NCBI RefSeq assembly: GCF_030463535.1
Contig: NC_132900.1
Span: forward strand, 30,450,721-30,514,720
Reading direction: 5' to 3'
Length of the DNA stretch: 64,000 nt
Source of the DNA: Salminus brasiliensis
Lineage: Eukaryota > Chordata > Actinopteri > Characiformes > Bryconidae
Shown: in pieces, positions 55,331 through 64,000 of the stretch
Position numbering within the stretch: the first letter of the stretch is position 1
Layout: each line of letters begins with the position of its first letter
The notes under the pieces: model-generated
Database searches by the model: none
What the model was told of the DNA's origin: nothing
The model's input: only the letters and a program-made list of their open reading frames with translations
Made by a program: the position numbers and the translations under genes

Positions 55331-56220
55331 AGATAAACCTTCAGGAGCCTAATCTGGCCTTTCAGCGTGGAGGAAAATGAGCTACATTTGGGAAGTGGCT
55401 CCTCTGGGTGGGCTGTGGTTATTGTCAGTAAGCTGCTTTTGACACCACAGGAGGTATATATATATTTTTTTTTTGGGGGGGGGGTGCAATTAATAATTTA
55501 ATTTATTTATTTAGAAAGTGCAAAAAACAATTATGTGCACTTATTATTATACAATACTACTGTTGCTGTAGTAACAGTGTATTTAATTGAATTAAAATAC
55601 AATAATATTATTTAAAAATTATAACATTTGATATTGTATTACTTTTAATAATACACTTTTTTGCACATTTAATAGCATAATTTTTTATTTGCATTTTTTA
55701 TTTTTATTAACTTATTTAATGATTATTACAATTATTATTATAAAACATATAATATATATATATTTTAAGAAATAATAAAAATAGTAATGCTTTAAATAGT
55801 ATTACAATTCATTTGTTGTTGTTGTACTGTATTAAAAATAAGGCCTTGGTTTCTAGGTATATGTGATAAAGCGCATGCAGACACTCTTTCGTTGGAAAGT
55901 TACTCGGCTACTCGGTGTATGTGCAGCATCCTGTCCAAGCCCCAGACCACCACTGTTAACTAGGCTATACGTTCTTCAACTTTCTGTGTGAAAATGTCTG
56001 AGCCATCTGCTGTGTGTAGAAAACTGGACCTGGAGACGTCCACAGCAGTTTTATGGATCCGGCCGCAGGTTTGATTGGGTTACAGACTGGAGGAAGTCTG
56101 CAAGCGTCTATCAGGGCTAAAATTAGGCCTGCTGGAATTCCGGTACTGTTCAGTACATCCCGGCATCAGATGATAAGCCAGTTCTTCCTGAGGGTTTACA
56201 AAGCTGACGTTCTTTTTGAT
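55331..56220. other. Intronic, AT-rich, no feature seen
   Basis: A T/G homopolymer pair at about 55468-55483, then AT-rich sequence. No gene. Confidence 0.4.
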
Positions 56221-56224
56221 TGGA

Positions 56225-56520
56225 TATATTGATATTTTGAAGTATCATGATATTATGTTTTGCAATACTGTATCGATTCTCAAAAGCACAGTATTGATGA
56301 TCAGTTCATTGATTTTAGATAGATAGGTGATGCCAGACAGTGGTTCAGTTAGTGTTGTGTTTAAAACCTGACCACTAGAGGGCAGCGTTGTGGGTTTTTT
56401 CCAAAAATTACAATTATCCTAAATTATGATTTTAAAATTATTCACAGCATATTGAATCGTATCACCTGTATCATGATATGTATGGTATCGTCAGGTTCTT
56501 GCCAATACCCAGCCCTACCC
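56225..56520. mobile_element. Possible hAT-like non-autonomous element
   Basis: The left part (GATATTTTGAAGTATCATGA) and right part (CCAATACCCAGCCCTA) match the style of the short hAT elements elsewhere in the window. The left border and target duplication are unclear. Confidence 0.35.
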
Positions 56521-57047
56521 AGTATTTTCCAAAAATTTAAGTATTGATCAAATATCGCCACATCACCCGGCCCTGCATACCGGTATAGGCACCATATTGG
56601 CCAGTACTGCTGGAGCTACAGCTGTAATCAGTGCTTTTTGTGTTCCCTGTTAGATCAGTTAAAAAATCATTGACTGGCCTGGCTTCTGCTGGACTGAACA
56701 AACAGTGGACATGAGTGGAGCTTTATCTGGACGATAAGGAGGCAAAAACAGGCCTCCCTGCGGCCTTTGGAAAGCCAAACTGTGCTCAGTGGGCTTCTTG
56801 CCACTTATTGATTTTTTTTTGGAAATGACAGGGTGACTGATTTTCTTCACGGCTGCTATTGACTGCTTCAGGCAGAGCCTATTAGCTCTGTTTCTCACCC
56901 AGACCTGGAACTGAGGGCAGAGTGACTGTGGCAGTGTGTGTGTGTATGTGTGTGTGTGTGTGTTTGTGGGAGGGGAGTAGGGAGCACCAGGGATATAAAA
57001 GGTGTAGGCGTGTAGAATCAGTATGGCTTTTCCCATTCGTCCTATTT

Positions 57048-57097
<50 letters not shown>
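57048..57097. repeat. (GT)n microsatellite
   Basis: Nearly 50 bases of GT dinucleotide in stx1a intron 1. Confidence 0.9.
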
Positions 57098-57098
<1 letters not shown>

Positions 57099-57363
57099 GG
57101 TGTGACGAATGCACTGAATGACCTCGGGCCTCACTGGGGACAGGATATTGTTATGGAGGGACTGTTCGCTGTAAACAAGGAGTTGCAGGGGAATAGAATG
57201 GGGGTAATTTCACTGGGGCTTTTCTGTGTGAATTGCCCCCCAGGGGGAGACTGACCTGCTCTCTCTGGTACCAGATTGTCCCCAGCTTGTAATCTGTTAC
57301 ACACGCTGCAGCGCACGGAGAACGGGCCGGCGTTAATAGAATCCTTACCAGCAACTAGGGCTG

Positions 57364-57850
57364 TAGAAGTGTCCAAATGTTTGTGGACACCCCTTAAAAA
57401 CCCCTTATAAATGCATTCAGCTTAACTTAAAGCTGCACCTATTGCTGACACAGATACAAATACAAACACACACACACACACAGAGCTTAGAGAAGTACTG
57501 CCATTAGAATAGGACTCTCTGAACCTACTGGTATTGTGCCAGCTATGAGTTAGTAGAGGGGGTTTATTGAGCTGTGGAGCAGTGGAGTGGTGTTCGCTGG
57601 GATGATTCGGGAAGTTGGGGATGATGAGGTGGGGTGGTGATCATCATCCAACATCCTGACCTTTCTAACGAACACTCTTATCACTGAATGCAATCAAATG
57701 CTTACAGCAATGTCCTCCAAAATCTAGTAGAAAGTCTTCTTCCCTGGACAGTAGAGACAGTTACTCCAACAAAAGCAGGATCAACTCTTTGTAATAACCC
57801 CTATTTAGGAAGTAACAATGAATGAGCGGGCGTCCCAATACTTTTGTCTC
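57364..57850 (-). mobile_element. MITE copy M1, near full length
   Basis: Reverse copy starting AGTGTCCAAATGTTTGTGGA and ending GCGTCCCAATACTTTTGTCT, with internal blocks in the expected order. Confidence 0.7.
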
Positions 57851-57859
57851 TCTCTCTCT

Positions 57860-58375
57860 ACACACTACACACTATAACTACACACTATAACTGTAACTAT
57901 AGCCCCAGACTATAGTTGGGGAATAAAGAGTTAATGCATTTTGCATGTGTGTGTGTGTGTGTGTGTGTGTATGAGGGCGAGAGAGTAGGGCGAGGGTGAA
58001 GGGAGGGATGCTAATATTTGTTTTAGGCGCATATGGGGGAAGCTCACTACCTAATATAGCCCTGGCTCTGAAACCTGCTCAGCGGCTGTGTGGAACATCT
58101 GTCCACGGCCTCTGTCGATTATACTTATTCATTAGCTCCTGGTTTACAGCCGTCAGCTAGCATCCACCAAAACACCAGACTAGCCCCTCCCCCTGCAGGC
58201 GAGGCTGGAGCAGGTCTTCCTGGGAGATGTGAATCTACTGAACTCCACATTGGAGGATTGGAGCTACGTCTAACTGCAGTGTAAACTTTGGCTTAAGCTG
58301 CAAACAGAGCCAGAATTCAGGAAATGAAAGATAGGTGTGATCAAATAACCCCTGACTGACAGATTTAACACCCAA
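57860..58375. other. Intronic, no gene seen
   Basis: A (GT)n run at 57944-57970, then unique-looking sequence. Confidence 0.4.
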
Positions 58376-58380
58376 CCTCG

Positions 58381-60373
58381 TCTCTCCTCTCTTCTCCTCT
58401 CTTCTCCTCTCTTCTCCTCTCTTCTCTTCTCATCTCTTCTCCTCTCCTCTTCTCCTTCTCTTCTCCTCTCCTCTCTTCTCTTCTCCTCTCCTCTCTTCTC
58501 TCCTCTCTTCTCCTCTCCTCTTCTCCTTCTCTTCTCCTCCTCTCTTCTCTTCTCATCTCTTCTCCTCTCCTCTCTCCTCTCATCTTCTCTTCTATTCTCC
58601 TTCTCCTCTCATCTTCTATTCTCCTTCTCCTCTCATCTTCTGTTCTCCTTCTCCTCTCCTCTCATCTCTTCTCCTTCTCCTCTCCTCTCATCTTCTCATC
58701 TCTTCTCCTCTCTCCTCTCCTCTCATCTTCTCATCTCTTCTCCTCTCTCCTCTCCTCTCATCTTCTCCTCTCCTCTCATCTTCTCCTCTCTTCTCCTCTC
58801 CTCTCCTCTCATCTTCTCTTCTCCTCTTCTCCTCTCCTCTCTTCTCTTCTCTTCTCCTCTCCTCTCCTCTCCTCTCTTCTTCTTCTCTTCTCCTCTCTTC
58901 TCTTCTCCTCTCTTCTCCTTCTCTTCTCCTCTCTTCTCTTCTCTTCTCATCTCTTCTCCTCTCTCCTCTCATGTTCTCCTCTCATCTCTTCTCCTCTCCT
59001 TCTCCTCTCTTCTCCTCTCCTCTCATCTTCTCTTCTCCTCTCCTCTCCTCTCTTCTCCTCTCCTCTCTTCTCTTCTCCTCTCCTCTCTTCTCCTCTCCTC
59101 TCTTCTCTTCTCTTCTCCTCTCTTCTCTTCTCTTCTCTTCTCTTCTCTTCTCCTTCTCCTCCTCCTCTCTTCTCTTCTTCTCTCCTCTCTCCTCTCCTCT
59201 CCTCTTCTCCTTCTCGTCTCTTCTCCTCTCCTCTTCTCCTTCTCTTCTCCTCTCCTCTCCTCTCTTCTCTTCTCTTCTCTTCTCCTCTCTTCTCGTCTCT
59301 TCTCTTCTCCTCTCCTTCTCTTCTCTTCTCCTCTCTTCTCCTCTCTTCTTCTCTCTTCTCTTCTCTTCTCTTCTCCCCTCCTTCTCTTCTCTTCTTTTCT
59401 CTTCTCTTCTCTTCTCTTCTCCTCTCTTCTCTTCTCATCTCTTCTCCTCTCTCCTCTCATCTTCTCCTCTCCTCTCATCTTCTCTTCTCCTCTCCTTCTC
59501 CTCTCTTCTCCTCTCCTCTCCTCTCATCTTCTCTTCTCCTCTTCTCTTCTCCTCTCTTCTCCTCTCCTCTCTTCTCTTCTCTTCTCTTCTCCTCTCTTCT
59601 CTTCTCTTCTCTTCTCCTCTCCTCTCCTCTCTCCTCTCCTCTCCTCTTCTCCTTCTCTTCTCCTCTCCTCTCCTCTCCTCTTCTCCTTCTCTTCTCCTCT
59701 CCTCTCTTCTCTTCTCTTCTCCTCTCTTCTCTTCTCTTCTCTTCTCCTCTCCTCTCTTCTCTTCTCTTCTCTTCTCTTCTCCTCTCTTCTCTTCTCTTCT
59801 CTTCTCTTCTCTTCTCCTCTCCTTCTCTTCTCCTTCTCTTCTCCTCTCCTCTCTTCTCTTCTCTTCTCCTCTCTTCTCTTCTCTTCTCTTCTCCTCTCCT
59901 CTCCTCTCCTCTCTTCTCTTCTCTTCTCTTCTCTTCTCTTCTCTTCTCTTCTTTTCTCTTCTCTTCTCTTCTCTTCTCCTTCTCCTCTCTTCTCTTCTCT
60001 TCTCTTCTCTTCTCTTCTCCTCTCCTCTCCTCTCTCCTCTTCTCCTTCTCTTCTCCTCTTCTCTTCTCCTCTCCTCTTCTCTTCTCCTTCTCTTCTCCTC
60101 CTCTCTTCTCTTCTCATCTCTTCTCTTCTCATCTCTTCTCCTTTCTCCTCTCCTCTCATCTTCTCTTCTCTTCTCCTCTTCTCTTCTCCTCTCCTCTCAT
60201 CTTCTCTTCTCCTCTTCTCTTCTCCACTCTTCTCTTCTCTTCTCTCTTCTCCTTCTCTTCTCTTCTCTTCTCTCTTCTCCACTCTTCTCTTCTCCTCTCC
60301 TCTCCTCTCTTCTCTTCTCTTCTCTTCTCTTCTCCTTCTCCTCTCTTCTCCTTCTCGTTTCCTCTCTTCTCTT
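58381..60373. repeat. stx1a: 2-kb C/T-rich (TCTCC/TCTTC)n tract
   Basis: Almost only C and T on the forward strand, built from TCTTC, TCTCC and CTCTT words with rare A (CATCT) and very rare G. On the reverse strand it is a purine tract. It creates forward Ser/Leu-rich and reverse Arg/Glu-rich false frames, one over 500 codons. Such polypurine tracts can form triplex (H-) DNA; here that is inference. Confidence 0.95.
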
Positions 60374-60985
60374 GTGTGGACGTTTGGGTGGATGTTCTAA
60401 ACATAAACGCAGGTCCTCTTCTTTGGAAGGTGGTGGTGGTCAAGTACAGCACTACCGCAGCACCCGGCTCAACCTCTTCTATACAGGCACGAGCTCCATT
60501 CACTTAGTGTAGTAGTCCTAAGAGTGTCCGAAGAGCTTGCTGCTGGGTGCTGGATTCTTCTACATGAATTAGCATCCTCTCAGCCTATGGTAACGTCTCA
60601 AAGGGGGGCCATGGCTGACTCTGACTCACTTAATAGATTCATGCTGATTCTAGTCAAAGCCCAGCGCTCACTGACGGGAGTGAATGAGTGCCTTTCATTC
60701 TGTCGCACCACACCTACACACTCCGTGCTAACGAGGCAGAAAATGAGCGCGACTGCTCCACTTCTTCCACTTTCCCGGCAGACGCCCGCCTGGGTTCGAT
60801 ATTACAACCACTGTCACTTCATTCGGAGACACCAGCGGCTCACCTCAGTGGTTGTTCCTTCGCAGGCCGTGGCCTGACTGGAGCTGTGAGGCCTTCATGT
60901 CCTCAACTTTATTTGTATATCGCTTTTTACTATAACAGCCTCATTAAAAGGAGAGAGCCAGAAGGTAACAATTACACTGTTAAAA
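60374..60985. other. Intronic, no gene seen
   Basis: Unique-looking sequence between the C/T tract and the foldback element. The open frames show no known domain. Confidence 0.4.
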
Positions 60986-60989
60986 GACC

Positions 60990-61142
60990 CTTGAGGAACT
61001 TTTGGAAGGTGGAGGAACCTCACATCTTAAGGTGCTTTGAGGAACCCTTAAAAAAAAATAAAAACCTTGAAGGTTCCTCAAAGCACCTTAAGAGGTTCCT
61101 CCACAGTTTAAAAAATCTGAGAATCTCCAAAGGTTCCTCAAG
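60990..61142. mobile_element. Foldback (hairpin) repeat
   Basis: The left arm (CTTGAGGAACTTTTGGA, then GGAGGAACCTC, CTTAAGGTGCTTTGAGGAAC) is the imperfect reverse complement of the right arm (GTTCCTCAAAGCACCTTAAG, GAGGTTCCTCC, TCCAAAGGTTCCTCAAG). The loop is A-rich. It is probably a MITE able to form a long hairpin. Confidence 0.65.
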
Positions 61143-62185
61143 GATCTTATACCTTAGCATCCCTGAGAGCTGATTCGGTCTTGAACCCCTAGAGACTCAA
61201 CTCTTCATTCGACTCAAGACCCGACACCTAACCCTGCCTTGCCTCCCAGTGACTCAAGACTCAAAGCCAAGCCAAGAACAGCATTGGCAAACCCTTATCC
61301 CTGCGCCATCACCGACGTGCAGAGAAGCAGCGCCACGCTGCCTAACCCATGACTAATCGTCAGAAGTGCCACTCGGAAGACAGTGCATGGGGCGGTCACA
61401 GGGATGACCCAGGCGAGCAGAAAGGGCCAGCTGGCAGCAGTATGACGAAGGCGGGTCGAGGGGAGGGCGATGATTGATAGAGATGCAAATGTCACCGACG
61501 GTGTTCTTATCTTTTTTTTTTTTTCTCGCTGACGAGGACGTCAGCGCAGTGTAATTGGATTCGAGCCACCGCCACTGCCTTTTCGGCCTGGCCTGCGAAT
61601 CGCTCTGAGGAACCCCCCCGAGGGAGTGAGAGGAATGAGAGGTGACAGCGCATCACTCTCTCTTTGCCTGCTATCTGTCATTACAGCCCACTGCAGGCTT
61701 AATGACATTTTCCTCTCAGATCGAGGCGACATCACTCCGGCGGGGGTGGGGGTAGGGGGGGATTACATGAACGTGGCAAAATCGCAGTGGAGTGGCAAAG
61801 ACGGACAGAAATGAACGAAAACAGACCGGCAGGCCACTTCTGAAGTCCATCAGCTGGTGGACGAGGGAGAGCTAACATTACCTGACCTTTTCTTACAGCG
61901 TTGAGGGATCACAGTAGAAAACCCAGACCCAGGACCACACAAGCGAGCAGCCTACTGACATTAGGCTCTGTGTAATGAACCTCTTCTGTTTTTTTCAATT
62001 GGGTTGTTCATTACCAGACAGTTGGTAGAGCGCTGCAATAACAGCACTAAAAATAGAATGAAAGGAGAAAGGAGCAGGAAACACGAAGACACGGTAGATA
62101 ACGTGGGATTCAGCTTAGGCTATGATAACAGTCCTTGTTGGAATCAATAAAGGTAGGGAAAAGAATCATTACGGCATAATACTGG
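61143..62185. other. Intronic unique sequence, possibly conserved
   Basis: No repeats recognised from about 61280 to 61980. Composition is even and includes the palindrome GACGTC near 61531. It could hold regulatory elements of stx1a, but I see no proof. Confidence 0.3.
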
Positions 62186-62187
62186 CA

Positions 62188-62622
62188 TAGTATGGGTTTG
62201 TACACAGTTACTGCTAATAGAATAGGACTCTCTGGAGCAGATAAACATCATGAACCTATTGCCACCATAGCTAGTGAACTAGAGGGGTGTAAAGCCCCCC
62301 AGCATTGAGGAGCTGTGGAGCAGTGGAAGAGCTGTGTTCTCTGAAATGATGATGGTGGTGGAGCTCCATCCAGTACTTTTGGGATGAGTTGGGGATGATG
62401 ATGAGGTGGGGTGGTGATCATTATCCAACATCCAGACCTCACTAACGCTCTTGTTGCTGAATGCAGTCAAATCATCACAGCAATGCTCCTCCTCCAAAAT
62501 CTAGTAGAAAGCCTTCTTCTCTGGACAGTAGAGACAGTTACTCCAACAAAAGCAGGATCAGCTTGTTTTAATATCCTTGATTTTGGAAAGTGAATGAAAT
62601 GTCCCAATACTTTTGTCCATAA
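62188..62622 (-). mobile_element. MITE copy M1
   Basis: Reverse copy with AAAGCCCCCCAGCATTGAGG, GGTGGAGCTCCATCCAGTAC, AGACAGTTACTCCAACAAAA and the terminal TCCCAATACTTTTGTCCATA. Confidence 0.7.
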
Positions 62623-62639
62623 TGGTAAATGGTGTCGAT

Positions 62640-63285
62640 ACAGAGGCTCAAGACTTGTTTAAGACCCAAACCCTAAAGACTTGACTCGCCATCAAACCCC
62701 GAAGACTCAGGATTTCCCATCGCATCACTTAAGACTTGACTCAGACTCAAACCCCAGAGACTCAGGATTTGCCACCACACCCCAGAGACTTGAGATTTAA
62801 CTCAGACTCAAACCCCAAAGACTCAAGATTTCCCATCACATCACTTAAAACTTGACTCAGACTCAAACCCCAAAGACTCAAGATTTGCCATCACATCGCA
62901 TCACTTAAGACTTGACTCAGACTCAAAGACTCAAGATTTCACATCGCATCACTTAAGACTTGACTCAGACTCAAAGACTCAAGATTTCCCATCACATCAC
63001 TTAAGACTTGACTCAGACTCAAAGACTCAAGATTTCCCATCACATCACTTAAGACTTGACTCAGACTCAAACCCCAGAGACTCAGGATGTGCCACCACAC
63101 CCCAAAGACTTAAGACTTGACTCAGACTCAAACCCCAGAGACTCAGGATGTGCCACCACACCCCAAAGACTTAAGACTTGACTCAGACTCAAACCCCAGA
63201 GACTCAGGATGTGCCACCACACCCCAAAGACTTAAGACTTGACTCAGACTCAAACCCCAAAGACTCAAGATTTGCCACCACACCC
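62640..63285. repeat. 61-bp-class minisatellite (GACTCAGACTCAAACCCC)
   Basis: About ten tandem units containing ACTTGACTCAGACTCAAA, an AGACTCAGGAT or AGACTCAAGATT word, and either a CATCACATCACTTAAGAC or CCACCACACCCCAAAGAC block. The right half is more homogeneous. A lone related stretch lies at 61190-61265. Confidence 0.85.
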
Positions 63286-64000
63286 GAATATGGGACATCG
63301 GCCTCAGCACAGAATTCCCATATCGAGAAGACAATAAGGACAAATGTACTGTGATCAGATTTCCGGCCCTAATTGGACTCTGAAAGTGCTGATTTCCGAG
63401 CTCAGCGAGAGGGAGCTAGCCACAGGTAACTCTGTGCATGTTGTGTGGGCCTTGGGCTGTAATGAGGCTGCTTGCGACGGAGCTCAATCCGGAGGCGCTG
63501 GCCTCCTCCCTGCTGTCTGCTGCCTCTCTCACAGCCAAGCACGGACACCGGGGAATAAGACAGAGAGGGAACTCATCTCAACAAAGAGAAAGCGAGCTGG
63601 GCTGAGAAGTGAGAAGAGAAGGGTGGAGAGAGCTGACGAAAGAAAGAAGAGAGTAGGTGGACGGAGGACGAGGATAGCAGATGGGGATGAGAGGGAAGAT
63701 GTATTCAGCATTTTTTACTCCCTCTCTATTTCAGGCTCTCACTCTCTCTCTCTCTCTCCACCTTCTCTCCACTATTTTTTAATTTCATAGCGCGCTGAGG
63801 GATCACATGAGAAATGCTGTACTAGAGTGGAGGGATTCTAATAAACTACATTCATCATCCAGATTACAAACACCTACCTTGCCCTCCCACACACTCGCCA
63901 CTTTATGAGCTCCAACCTACCACTATAGGTCCACTACATCGCCGTGTGCAATTACAGACTGTAGCTCATCTGCAGCTGCACAGTTTATCACACCCCCACC
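63286..64000. other. Intronic, no exon seen to the window end
   Basis: Unique-looking sequence, purine-rich at 63590-63700 and CT-rich at 63735-63765. stx1a exon 2 was looked for and not found. Confidence 0.4.

Larger units (their letters stand above)
53936..64000 (+). other. stx1a: stx1a intron 1 (incomplete)
   Basis: At least 10,065 bp. From left to right it contains a GACCAG-type repeat, a GA/TA compound array, AT-rich sequence, a hAT-like repeat, (GT)n runs, two M1 copies, the 2-kb C/T-rich tract, a foldback element, possibly conserved unique DNA (61280-61800 and 63300-63560) and a 61-bp minisatellite. No other exon was recognised on either strand. Confidence 0.7.

Noticed and set aside
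58971-60512. 513-codon Ser/Leu/Phe-rich frame, and Arg/Glu-rich frames on the other strand
   Set aside because: Products of the C/T-rich tract in stx1a intron 1. Low-complexity sequence explains them fully.

Overview
The window is vertebrate nuclear DNA, almost certainly from a teleost fish. Three intron-containing genes and one intronless gene can be read as orthologues of human genes. The spaces between them are full of tRNA-derived SINEs, Tc1-like and hAT-like DNA transposon remnants, MITEs, and long microsatellite and minisatellite arrays, a mixture typical of fish. An otophysan such as a characiform or catfish is my guess from the repeat style, not a proven assignment. Nothing prokaryotic, viral or CRISPR-like was seen.

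Layout. 1-15041: gene-poor sequence upstream of sh2b2, with a 78-bp minisatellite, two blocks of a 21-bp minisatellite, and many MITE and SINE copies. 15073-31289 (+): sh2b2 (APS adaptor), eight coding exons that join in frame to 664 aa. 31290-40032: repeat-rich intergenic DNA, with a degenerate minisatellite just behind the sh2b2 stop, a full MITE copy, and a Tc1-like relic carrying a hAT MITE. 40033-41142 (-): dnajc30, one exon. 42145-49734 (+): bud23 (WBSCR22), twelve coding exons joining in frame to 282 aa; its first intron is mostly one tandem array. 49735-53680: intergenic DNA with SINE, MITE, LINE-like and Tc1 relics. 53906-53935 (+): coding exon 1 of stx1a (10 codons, clean donor), preceded by a GC-rich promoter-like stretch. 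From 53936 to the window end is intron 1 of stx1a, with a GA/TA compound array, a 2-kb C/T-rich tract, MITEs and a 61-bp minisatellite; exon 2 is not in the window.

Function. dnajc30, bud23 and stx1a lie in the same order as in the human Williams-Beuren interval at 7q11.23, and dnajc30 and bud23 are divergent as in mammals. sh2b2 sits elsewhere on human chromosome 7 (7q22), so its nearness here may reflect old linkage. The genes do not form one pathway: SH2B2 is a tyrosine-kinase adaptor in insulin-receptor signalling, DNAJC30 a mitochondrial J-protein, BUD23 the 18S rRNA N7-guanine methyltransferase, and STX1A the neuronal plasma-membrane t-SNARE.

I found no convincing novel biological system. 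The most useful observations are a five-monomer higher-order minisatellite in an sh2b2 intron, a long N-terminal extension on dnajc30, well-preserved nested transposon insertions, a paired GATA palindrome in sh2b2 intron 1, and low-complexity arrays that create long false reading frames.
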